Shown one piece after another: positions 53,508 through 60,693 of a DNA stretch of 64,000 bases. Position numbers and translations under genes: made by a program. The DNA is taken from NCBI GenBank assembly GCA_910578085.1, contig CAJTPM010000014.1, positions 38,865 through 102,864 on the forward strand. The letters run 5' to 3'. A model generated the notes under the pieces. It did no database searches, had not been told where the DNA came from, and saw only the letters and a program-made list of their open reading frames with translations. How positions within the stretch are numbered: position 1 is the stretch's first letter; each line of letters starts with the position of its first letter. The DNA is from an uncultured Lachnospiraceae bacterium. Lineage in GTDB: Bacteria > Bacillota > Clostridia > Lachnospirales > Lachnospiraceae.

Positions 53508-54224
53508 ATGGGATTGAACATAGCCATATGTGATGATGAGAAGGTCATCCGCGAACAGATAAAGGAACTGTCAGAAAAAGAAATATCGGGCGTATGTGCC
53601 AGATTATACGAGACAGGGGATGAGCTGCTTGCCGCCGGGAAGCAGTTTGACATTGTGTTCCTTGACATACAGATGGAGGGAACGGATGGGATTGAAACGG
53701 CGAAAAGGCTCAGGCAGAGGGATGAAGATACCATACTGATCTTTATTACGGGTATCCGGGAGTATGTTTTCGAGGCGTTTGACGTGGCGGCGTTCCACTA
53801 TCTGTTAAAGCCCATTGAGGAAGAAAAGTTCCGGGAGGTGTTCCGCAGGGCAGGACGGGAACTGGAAAAGAGGAAGAGTAAGCGGCGGGAAACAGTGTTC
53901 ATAAAGACGAGGAACAGGAGTTTTTCACTGGAAAAGGACAGCATCCTCTATATTGAGAGCAGGGGGAAGAAGGTGGAGATTCACACTACGGGGGAGACCA
54001 TAGAGGCATATGCGTCCATGAATGAAATGGAGGGGCAGCTTGGAGGCGGGTTCTTCCGCTGCCACAGGGGGTATCTGGTGAACATGGCATATGTGGCGGA
54101 ATATGACAGCGGGAGCATTACCCTGAATAACGGAGGGTATGTCTATCTGGCAAAAGAGAAATACGGGGAGTTTGTGAAAGCCTATATGCGGTATCTGAGA
54201 AACGGGGTGGGTGCTGATGGCTGA
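53508..54224 (+). CDS. LytTR-family response regulator (operon 1)
   Basis: The product has about 238 residues. The receiver begins LNIAICDDEKVIREQIKEL, has phospho-acceptor Asp in IVFLDIQMEGTDGIETA and Lys in FHYLLKPIEEEKF. The LytTR DNA-binding domain starts about residue 130 (VFIKTRNRSFSLEKDSILYI) with FFRCHRGYLVNMAYV. Starts at 53487 (ATG), 53508 (ATG) and 53514 (TTG) are possible, and none has an ideal ribosome binding site. It overlaps the kinase gene by eight bases. Confidence 0.9.
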   Translation: MGLNIAICDDEKVIREQIKELSEKEISGVCARLYETGDELLAAGKQFDIVFLDIQMEGTDGIETAKRLRQRDEDTILIFITGIREYVFEAFDVAAFHYLLKPIEEEKFREVFRRAGRELEKRKSKRRETVFIKTRNRSFSLEKDSILYIESRGKKVEIHTTGETIEAYASMNEMEGQLGGGFFRCHRGYLVNMAYVAEYDSGSITLNNGGYVYLAKEKYGEFVKAYMRYLRNGVGADG

Positions 54225-55659
54225 ATGGATTATGGGATTGATCGGGGTTTTACTGTGCCTGTTTGAAGGGTACTGCATACAGTCCTTTTTTGGCAGGTTT
54301 GCCGTGCCAAAGCTGTGCAGGATAAGGAATGCGGGGTGGGCTGCGGGCATTGCATGGATTGTGATAAGGGCATTCAGTGAGGGGCTGTATTCTGACACGG
54401 ACAGCGTATCGTTAATCATGGAACTGCTTTTTACATTCTGCACTTTATTTGTTTTCTGCGTATGCTGGTATCAGGGAAATGTCCTGTTAAAGATATTTCT
54501 GGCTGTCCAGTTCATATCCCTGCGGGAACTGTCATTCTGGACGGGTTACAGCCTGATCTATATTGGAAATGAGATGATAGAGGCACTGGCGCATAAAGCA
54601 GGAATCGGTATGGCATCGGCGGAATATCTGCCCGTGGCGGCGGGCATCCTGTCCTGCTTTGTGGTTGCCCTTGTGGGAGCCGCAAGGTGCGCCCTGCTTT
54701 TTGTTTCCACAAGAAAGATAGCGGGGAGCTATTGCAGTAAGCAGAGAGGGCGGATGGGCAAGGAAGTGGCATTCTATCTGCTGCCCTCCGTGGCAGGCAC
54801 ACTGGTTTCGGTTCTTGTGCGCCTGCTGCTGATCACCGTTACGGACGGCACCCCGGTACTGCTGTATGAAAAATATCCGGCGCTGTATCTCATCATCCCA
54901 ATGACGGCGCTTGTGCTGCTTGGGGCTGTCGTGTTCAGTTTCCGTATCTATCAGGATATGGCGGTTTTGCAGGAGGAGCGGGCGGAAAAGATCGTGCTGG
55001 AGAACCAGATCACGCAGATGCAGAGTTCTATGGTGGAGATGGAACATCTGTATGACGGAATCCGCTCGGTCAAGCATGATATGAAGAACCACATGGCAGT
55101 CCTGCAGAATCTGATACAGAAAAGGTACAGCGGGGAGGATGAGGAAATCCGGCAGTATTTTGAGGGGATGCGCCAGTCGGTGGAGCAGATTGACAGCAGG
55201 GTGCATACGGGTAATGCAGTCAGTGACGCGGTGGTTGGCAGCAAATTCCGTTATGCGGCAAAGAAGGTAAAAGGTATCAGGCTGGATGCCAGCAAATTTA
55301 TGCTGACGGATGCCGTTACGATAAAGGCTTATGACATGGGGATCATCCTAAACAACGGGCTGGATAATGCAGTGGAAGCCTGTATGCGGATGCGGGAAAA
55401 GCAGCCAGATGCGGAAACCTATATTACAATACGGTCTTTCCGTGCAAAGAATATGTATTTTATAGAGATTGAGAACAGCTTTGATGGTTCGGCACTGTCC
55501 CGTGGGGACAGCGGCCTTCCCATATCAACGAAAAAGGATAAGGAGGTGCATGGGATAGGGTTAAAAAATATCAGAAAATGCGCAGTAAAATATGGCGGCG
55601 ATTTAGACTGTATTGTGGAAGGAAATAAGTTCACGCTGTCAGTCATGGTAAAAAGTTAA
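54217..55659 (+). CDS. AgrC-like GHKL sensor histidine kinase (operon 1)
   Basis: The product has about 480 residues. Six or seven membrane segments fill the first 245 residues, followed by a coiled coil. The H-box is IRSVKHDMKNHMAVLQNLI, the N-box GIILNNGLDNAVEACMRM and the G-box HGIGLKNIRKCAVKYGG. This is the HPK10 class that normally senses peptides, but no AgrB or AgrD-like gene is near. It overlaps the response regulator. Confidence 0.92.
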   Translation: MAEWIMGLIGVLLCLFEGYCIQSFFGRFAVPKLCRIRNAGWAAGIAWIVIRAFSEGLYSDTDSVSLIMELLFTFCTLFVFCVCWYQGNVLLKIFLAVQFISLRELSFWTGYSLIYIGNEMIEALAHKAGIGMASAEYLPVAAGILSCFVVALVGAARCALLFVSTRKIAGSYCSKQRGRMGKEVAFYLLPSVAGTLVSVLVRLLLITVTDGTPVLLYEKYPALYLIIPMTALVLLGAVVFSFRIYQDMAVLQEERAEKIVLENQITQMQSSMVEMEHLYDGIRSVKHDMKNHMAVLQNLIQKRYSGEDEEIRQYFEGMRQSVEQIDSRVHTGNAVSDAVVGSKFRYAAKKVKGIRLDASKFMLTDAVTIKAYDMGIILNNGLDNAVEACMRMREKQPDAETYITIRSFRAKNMYFIEIENSFDGSALSRGDSGLPISTKKDKEVHGIGLKNIRKCAVKYGGDLDCIVEGNKFTLSVMVKS

Positions 55660-55683
55660 TCAGCAGGAAGGAGAAGATTTATT

Positions 55684-56412
55684 ATGAGTATTTTAGGAGT
55701 AAACAGTGTTTTGGTGGGCGCATACCAGTATGCGAATAAGACACAGAAAACAGGAGCAAGAGGAACAAGTTTTACAGATCAGTTGCAGAAAACGGGAGAG
55801 GCGGCGGACACATCAAAGGTGGATGCTTATACGGAATATCTTCGGTCAAAGTATGGAAATGTGAGAATCCAGAGTATCGGGAAAGACCAGCAGAGTCTTG
55901 ACAGGGCAGGAAAGAGCATGAGTGGCAGTGATGTTGTGATTGCACCGAATATTCTGGAGCAGATGGCAAATGACCCGGAAAAGGCCGCTTACTATGAGGG
56001 CAAGATAGATGATTTCTTTAACGCTACTCCGAGGCTGAAAGCGTCTTTTGCGGCACAGGGGCTTGATTACCAGCCGTGCGGGGTGGTAGTCCATGAGGAT
56101 GGAAGCGTCACTTATATCGGCGGCTGCGGCGATTCTCCGGAGCGTGTGGCAGAAGTGAATGCTATCAACAAAGCGAAACGGGAAAAAGAGGCGGCACAGC
56201 GGAAAGCGGGCATTGAGCGGAGCCAGGAAGCAGCAGAGGAACGGAAACAGCAGATGGAAATAGTTTACAGGAAACAGACGATGGCAGAGGCTCTTGCCAA
56301 TCATGCAACAGATACAAGCAGGGTTACATACACGAGTACACCGGAAGCTATGGGTTCATCGATTGCGGCTTATGAGAGAAACATCATGGAAGCGGCGGGC
56401 ATTTTGAAGTAA
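55684..56412 (+). CDS. DUF6033-type protein (operon 1)
   Basis: The product has 242 residues, begins MSILGVNSVLVGAYQYANKT and has no signal peptide or membrane helix. The middle (SGSDVVIAPNILEQMANDPEKAAYYEGKID) and the charged helical end fit DUF6033, known mostly from Lachnospiraceae and without assigned function. AAGGAGAAG lies before the ATG, 24 bases after the kinase, so it is co-transcribed. Its first residues share a motif with other genes here. Confidence 0.7.
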   Translation: MSILGVNSVLVGAYQYANKTQKTGARGTSFTDQLQKTGEAADTSKVDAYTEYLRSKYGNVRIQSIGKDQQSLDRAGKSMSGSDVVIAPNILEQMANDPEKAAYYEGKIDDFFNATPRLKASFAAQGLDYQPCGVVVHEDGSVTYIGGCGDSPERVAEVNAINKAKREKEAAQRKAGIERSQEAAEERKQQMEIVYRKQTMAEALANHATDTSRVTYTSTPEAMGSSIAAYERNIMEAAGILK

Positions 56413-56422
56413 AACAGGATAT

Positions 56423-56477
56423 GCCCGGACTTACCGCAAGGGGGCATGGGCGGCCCTGAATGACAGAGGGGCCACCG
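56423..56477 (+). ncRNA. Structured 55-base element, copy 1
   Basis: It starts GCCCGGACTTACCGC and contains GGCGGCCCTGAATGAC with GAGGGGCCACCG, which fold into a hairpin. It matches 56884-56938 base for base in length, with changes in both stem arms. It lies between the DUF6033 gene and the lipoprotein gene. Confidence 0.55.
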
Positions 56478-56533
56478 CAACAGATAAGAGAATGAGGGCC
56501 GGTTCCATCAATTTATGGATGAGGACATGAAAA

Positions 56534-56788
56534 ATGCGTGTCAGCAGAATGCCGGCATTACTTATTACGGCAATGATGATTCCCGCAGTCAGTGGATGCA
56601 CCACACAGGGAAGCCCCGCCCCGGATGCCGTGCATCAGATTGAGGATGGCGGCTCGGCGGTCTATGATGATGACCCGATAGCGGTGGAGCCGCAGCTTGA
56701 CGAAGATGAGCTGGATAGGGATTCGGATGAATCCAACGTGCAGGGGGAGATCATTTCGGCGGAACCGCATAAAGGGAGTGCGGAATGA
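56534..56788 (+). CDS. Small acidic lipoprotein
   Basis: The product has 84 residues. The signal MPALLITAMMIPAVSGC has lipobox AVSGC; the mature part is very acidic (DEDELDRDSDESNVQ). It carries GAGGAC before the ATG. Its TGA overlaps the ATG of a ParA-like remnant (ATGA). Unknown role, possibly surface. Confidence 0.6.
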   Translation: MRVSRMPALLITAMMIPAVSGCTTQGSPAPDAVHQIEDGGSAVYDDDPIAVEPQLDEDELDRDSDESNVQGEIISAEPHKGSAE

Positions 56789-56841
56789 AAAAAGTAATTG
56801 CAGTAATTTCAGCGAAGGGAGGTGTTTGTCATGAAGTTTGA
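56785..56841 (+). pseudogene. ParA/MinD ATPase, only the first 14 codons left
   Basis: MKKVIAVISAKGGV is the deviant Walker A start of ParA/MinD ATPases, which should continue GKTT. Instead CHEV and a stop follow. The junction after KGGV marks a deletion that removed the rest of the gene. Its start overlaps the lipoprotein stop, so the lost gene was co-translated. Confidence 0.75.
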
Positions 56842-56883
56842 CAGGGGAAGTTAGGCGGTATGTCTGCATGGAGGTAATGAACT

Positions 56884-56938
56884 GCTCGGACTTATCATGA
56901 GGGAGCAGAGGCGGCTCTGAACGACTGAGGGGCTGCCG
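56884..56938 (+). ncRNA. Structured 55-base element, copy 2
   Basis: It starts GCTCGGACTTATCATG and contains GGCGGCTCTGAACGAC with GAGGGGCTGCCG. Relative to copy 1 the stem keeps pairing through C-G to U-G exchanges. It lies just ahead of the gene at 56973. Confidence 0.55.
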
Positions 56939-56972
56939 TTAAAATAATTGATGACAATGGAGGATTTGAAAA

Positions 56973-57518
56973 ATGAGCGTAAATGGAATAGGAACAACAG
57001 GATATCCGGCATGGCAGGGAGCAAGAAAAACACAGCAGAATACTGTAAGAAAGAATTTTGCAGAACAGATAAACAATGTGGCAAGCGCAAAACCGCATAC
57101 GTCTATTGTTTATATGAAAACAGATGATATGTTGTATTCCGGTGGCAATGGGACGGGGCTGTCCTTTTATATAAAATATGCGGATGGTTCAACAGAGGAT
57201 GATCCGACTGTGATTGCAAAAGGTGTTGATGAGAATGGGGATGAATTCGAGCAGACCATACATATCAACAAAATAAATCCCCGGAATGCTTCATTAGTGG
57301 AAATGACAGCATTGGAATCCTATATGGGTGTAGATAAGAATGGAGGGCTTACATCATTACCGCCTGAAACGGGAATGATGGGATTGCACGATAGGACAAA
57401 TTTCATGGATATGTTCCAGAAACAAATCAGTGACATGAAGCTGTTGAGCCAGAAAAAAGCTACGGCATATTACCAGTACAGTATGCAGGCGTATTGGGAT
57501 TTCATGAACAAGAAATAA
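56973..57518 (+). CDS. Unknown protein with M-x-V-x-G-I start (operon 1 region)
   Basis: The product has 181 residues, begins MSVNGIGTTGYPAWQGARKT, without signal or membrane helix. The central part (GGNGTGLSFYIKYADGSTED) looks beta-rich, and the C-terminus is helical and aromatic (YYQYSMQAYWDFMNKK). GGAGG lies before the ATG. It is not recognised as a named family. It may belong to the same set as the DUF6033 and FlxA-like proteins. Confidence 0.65.
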   Translation: MSVNGIGTTGYPAWQGARKTQQNTVRKNFAEQINNVASAKPHTSIVYMKTDDMLYSGGNGTGLSFYIKYADGSTEDDPTVIAKGVDENGDEFEQTIHINKINPRNASLVEMTALESYMGVDKNGGLTSLPPETGMMGLHDRTNFMDMFQKQISDMKLLSQKKATAYYQYSMQAYWDFMNKK

Positions 57519-57531
57519 ATTCCATCGGCTG

Positions 57532-57586
57532 TATATCCCCGATAACCCACAGACTGACAAGGCAGGGTGGGCATCCCCGGCGTTCC
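57532..57586. repeat. 55-bp repeat, copy 2
   Basis: It corresponds to 45112-45166 (TATATCCCCGATAACCCACA at its start). It lies in the 93-base gap before the gene at 57612. Confidence 0.7.
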
Positions 57587-57611
57587 GGCAAAACAGAGAG
57601 AGGCGATTGAA

Positions 57612-58395
57612 ATGGATATAACAGGAGTAGCAAAAAGCCATCATGCGGGCATCCCAAAGCCATCATCCAAGAAGGAATGGAAGCTGTCTGACTCCCTCCG
57701 GGAGCAGATAGCCGAATACGCCAGGGAGGATGCGGCGCAGAACGTCTATATGGGGAATAAGTTCCTTGCCCTGCGCAAAAGCGAGGTCGCCAAAGTCGCA
57801 CCGGACAGGGCGGCGCTGATGGGAAAGATTGATATGAAGGAAATACGGGAAGCCGATGAGCGGTGGCTGCGTCTTCTGTTCGGGGAGCCGTATGAAGCGG
57901 AGTTCCAGTCCGGGGGAGGAAAAGCTGAAAAAGGAGCAGGGGCGCTACGAGACGCTGCTCGATATGCGGATGAACAACGAGATACCGAGGGAGGTATTCA
58001 GCCGCAAGCAGCAGGAGGTGGAGAAAAAGATCGCGGAGCTGGAACAGCAGATGATGCAGTACGGCGATGTGAAGCCCGCCACGGAGGCGGATGTGAGCGG
58101 CAAGCTGGAAAACCTGCAAAGGCTCATGGAGCAGCCGCCCGTGCCGGAGGATGGGGAGTTTTCGGAGGAAGATATCGATAAATATGTTTTCGGGGTAAGG
58201 GTTTACGAAGACCGCTTTGAGTGGCTCTTAAACTTAAGCCCCGAAGCCCGCGGGGAACTGGATGATGCCGGTTCCCCCGTTTATTTTAAGAAGATAACGG
58301 TCACGCCGGATGACGAGCGGGCATGGTTCAAGATGCACCCGCAGTGGTCAAAGTCCAACAAATATGCGGAGCTGGAGGCATGGATTTATATTTAG
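57612..58395 (+). pseudogene. Junction of an M-x-I-x-G-V gene start with a serine recombinase tail
   Basis: The first about 98 codons, MDITGVAKSHHAGIPKPSSK to EADERWLRLLFGEPYEAEF, belong to an unsecreted helical protein. Near 57907 the frame changes, and the next frame reads EEKLKKEQGRYETLLDMRMN, EVFSRKQQEVEKKIAELEQQ and YVFGVRVYEDRFEWLLNL, the coiled-coil and C-terminal part of a large serine recombinase, stopping at 58395. The original gene end and the recombinase catalytic domain are lost. Deletion between two genes explains it best. Confidence 0.72.
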
Positions 58396-58457
58396 ACGAA
58401 AGAGACAGGGCGGAAGGGCTGTGGCGGCCTTTCCGTCCTGTCCGGCATTTTGCGGTC

Positions 58458-58883
58458 TTACTCTGTAATCATTTCTTTTACTTCTGTTGGCAGGCATTTC
58501 CCTAAAAACATAGCCTTGCAGTCGGAAAATCCAAGCAGATATGCAAGCATCCCAAACCGGGAGCCCAGCGCGTTCTGCTCGCTGACGTAGCGGTCAATCA
58601 GCAGCCGGATTTCTTTTGACAAATTCATCCTGTCCAGTTCGCCGGAGTATATGTCCGACTTCCGGAGAATCGCCTGGTATTCCCCGTCACTGTTTACGAT
58701 GCCGTTCATGACGCTGTGCATACGGACATCCATCAATTGGTACAATGCAGAATCTTTTTCCGATCCAATCCCTCCTTCCGTGGTGTCGTAGCTTACCTCT
58801 GTTTTGGCGGGATTGCAAGTGGAAAAAGAAAAAAGCCGGAAAACCATCTTGTAGCGTCCGACATTTTCTGATAAAATATTCAT
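58458..58883 (-). CDS. Small helical protein, unknown (DUF6809-like at best)
   Basis: The product has at most 141 residues. The conserved-looking part starts around DSALYQLMDVRMHSVMNGIV and ends SRFGMLAYLLGFSDCKAMFL. No ATG has a good ribosome binding site; AAGGAGGG lies inside the frame near 58770, before an unclear start, so the true N-terminus may be shorter. Opposite strand to its neighbours. Confidence 0.5.
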   Translation of the reverse strand: MNILSENVGRYKMVFRLFSFSTCNPAKTEVSYDTTEGGIGSEKDSALYQLMDVRMHSVMNGIVNSDGEYQAILRKSDIYSGELDRMNLSKEIRLLIDRYVSEQNALGSRFGMLAYLLGFSDCKAMFLGKCLPTEVKEMITE

Positions 58884-58991
58884 ACGGGTACTGCTATAAC
58901 GGTAGGCGGCTAGTTCTTCTGCGGAGGGACTGTGACCCTCCGATTACATAGAAACCTGCTTGCAGGAATCTGGGAAAGGAGGGCTGAGTGG

Positions 58992-59096
58992 ATGTTGACG
59001 ATTGAAGGATTGATTTCAGTGCTTGGCTTATGCCTGACCTGCTTCGGTCTCGGATACGCCATCGGAAGCAAGGATAATAATAAACCACAAAAATAG
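58992..59096 (+). CDS. 34-residue single-helix membrane peptide, holin-like toxin type
   Basis: It reads MLTIEGLISVLGLCLTCFGL then GYAIGSKDNNKPQK: one membrane helix with a short charged tail. AAAGGAGGG is eight bases before the ATG, one of the strongest sites in the region. Its stop lies in the first arm of a terminator. The size, helix and terminator overlap are as in Firmicutes type I toxin genes; the antisense RNA was not identified. Confidence 0.6.
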   Translation: MLTIEGLISVLGLCLTCFGLGYAIGSKDNNKPQK

Positions 59097-59133
59097 CCGC
59101 CCCACAGTCTGCAAAACTAAGGCGACTATTTTT
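59091..59133 (+). terminator. Terminator overlapping the small peptide gene
   Basis: AAATAGCCGCC and GGCGACTATTT pair with one mismatch, followed by a T tract. The stop codon of the peptide lies in the left arm. Confidence 0.75.
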
Positions 59134-59342
59134 GTTGACCTAAATTCGGACTAGCCGTCTATCGGCAGTACCTTTATGTAAATATATCTTAGCAGATTTA
59201 TATGGAATTGTCAAACGCTGCGGAGCTTTCCACTGAAATCATTTTATAGCGGATTCCGCATAAAAGCAAGGAAATCTTGTCGAATGTCGAATTGGGTGGG
59301 GTAAATGGGGTAAAGAGGGGTAAAAGTCATCAAAGTATAACA

Positions 59343-59610
59343 GCGGCACAGGCGGCAATTCAGAAATAATGCCATAGGAATTTGGGTACTCGCAGGCAAA
59401 AGTATTGAAGAATGGCTTAAAATCAAGGGATTTTGAGCGTAGAGGGGTTCACCGAAGTGGTTGGTGGGCCTCTCTTTTTTGCGTTTTTGATGCCGCTGAT
59501 AGTGGGGCGATTGGGGCAAAATTATACTATCACGCAAAAGTCGGCAGTTTCCGTGATAGTATCCGAGTTTTGCGTGATAGTATAAGAGTTTCCGTGTTTG
59601 TTTGGAGTTT
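59343..59610. repeat. Right noncoding repeat, part A: second copy of the ppdK tail and terminator
   Basis: It begins with codons for AAQAAIQK and TAA, identical in protein to the end of PpdK, then follows the left copy through GAATGGCTTAAAATCAAGGG, a terminator (AGAGGGGTTCACC, GGTGGGCCTCT, T run) and GATGCCGCTGATAG. It ends in units TACTATCACGCAAAAGT, TTTCCGTGATAGTAT, TTTTGCGTGATAGTAT and TTTCCGTGTTTG. No ppdK sequence precedes it. Confidence 0.85.
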
Positions 59611-59621
59611 CGCCTGTTTGT

Positions 59622-59976
59622 AGAAAAATGCTGTTGAAATTTGGAAAATATTATCGAATCCTGTCAGGGTGTCTCAGTTTCCGGTGGATAAAATTGCGGA
59701 AAGCCCACAAAGCCCGAAAATACGGCATTCTTGGCAGTACATAGGTCTGAAATTTACATTTTTATCTTGTGTTTTTAGGGGCAATTTTACATTCGGGAGT
59801 GGGCGAACTTGTGTTCTGGGGTTCTTTTGCCAAATAGTATAAACGATTTGGCGAAAGTCGGATACAATTTGGCGAAAGTGAAACAATTTGGCAAAACCCG
59901 GTAGTTTCACCAAATTGTATAGGGTTTTGCTAAATAGTGTATGAGTAAAGCGGTAAAAAGATAGTGGAAAAATGAT
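59622..59976. repeat. Right noncoding repeat, part B, with CAAAT-type units
   Basis: It corresponds to 35535-35975. Here the units carry a different core: TTTTGCCAAATAGTAT, ACGATTTGGCGAAAGT, ATACAATTTGGCGAAAGT, AACAATTTGGCAAAA, TTTCACCAAATTGTAT and TTTTGCTAAATAGTGT (59825-59942). The 120 bases after it contain nothing recognisable up to the 44-bp repeat. Confidence 0.8.
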
Positions 59977-60094
59977 AAGACAAGGGAAAAGGGCTGTTTC
60001 GATAGTCCTTTTTTCATGTTCTAAGATATCACAATTCATTTCTTTATATTTCAAAATTCACAGATATTTTTATAGTGGTTCAGAAAATAATAAG

Positions 60095-60138
60095 TTGGAA
60101 AGCGGGGAAATCAGAGTTAATATGCTTACATGGCGGTT
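60095..60138. repeat. 44-bp repeat, copy 2 (upstream of signalling operon 2)
   Basis: It begins TTGGAAAGCGGGGAAATCAG and ends TTACATGGCGGTT, with three mismatches to 53245-53288. It lies about 600 bases before the second LytTR gene, as copy 1 lies about 260 before the first. Confidence 0.85.
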
Positions 60139-60209
60139 GCCGGTTCCCTGTATCGACTATGTACTGTCTTGTGTGAATATTCTATTCTTGCACCAAGAAA
60201 CCATGGTTC

Positions 60210-60386
60210 CGGTAATATGGAAACCGATATTCCGGAGCGGAAACCGCCATTGATTGGCTTGATTACAATTCATAAGAAAATTGAGCGAATGTCAAGCCCA
60301 GAGCCGCTTTGCGGGGCGTAAGCCCGCTTTACATCGGTCAAATTTCTTATATCCTGCATAATTGCCAATCGGTTTCCTTATTACCG
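60210..60386. repeat. Long imperfect palindrome
   Basis: CGGTAATATGGAAACCG (60210-60226) matches the complement of 60370-60386 at 16 of 17 positions. ATAAGAAAATTGAGCGAATG to AAGC (60272-60297) matches the complement of 60326-60350 at 22 of 25. A small GC hairpin sits at the centre, and weaker pairing extends to GAATATTC at 60175 and 60409. No gene is inside. It could be a foldback element or a large RNA structure. Confidence 0.7.
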
Positions 60387-60559
60387 AACAGTATGGACTT
60401 CGAAACCGGAATATTCATTGTGGGCTGCTAAGTACTGATAGTACTTGTTTCGCAACGGCTGAAACAGGCTGAAGAGCGGAGTGTAAAACTCAGCCCCTAT
60501 TTTTGAATGATAAGTATAGTTTTAGCTGACGAATCGGTAGGATTGCCGGGAAAATATTT

Positions 60560-60625
60560 TTCACAACAAAACAAGGTCTGTTCACAATTTACCGTATCAG
60601 ACAAAAACAGTTTTTACGATATAAT
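60560..60625 (+). promoter_or_regulatory. Predicted LytTR-type direct-repeat promoter of signalling operon 2
   Basis: TTCACAAC at 60560-60567 and TTCACAAT at 60581-60588 have a 21-bp period. TATAAT at 60620-60625 is 39 bases after the start of the second copy, with no good -35, as expected for an activator-dependent promoter. The start site would be near 60632. Confidence 0.65.
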
Positions 60626-60693
60626 ATAAGCAATGTTGTTTTTTGTCATCTGGAATTGATTGCAGAAAATTTACATAAAGGAGATGTGAACCT

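Noticed and set aside
54532..55206. Long open frame antisense to the AgrC-like kinase
   Set aside because: Shadow of the kinase reading frame; His/Leu-rich without domains.
59825..59942. Second possible CRISPR-like array with CAAATT units
   Set aside because: Same reasons; the units can pair with each other as hairpins, unlike CRISPR spacers.
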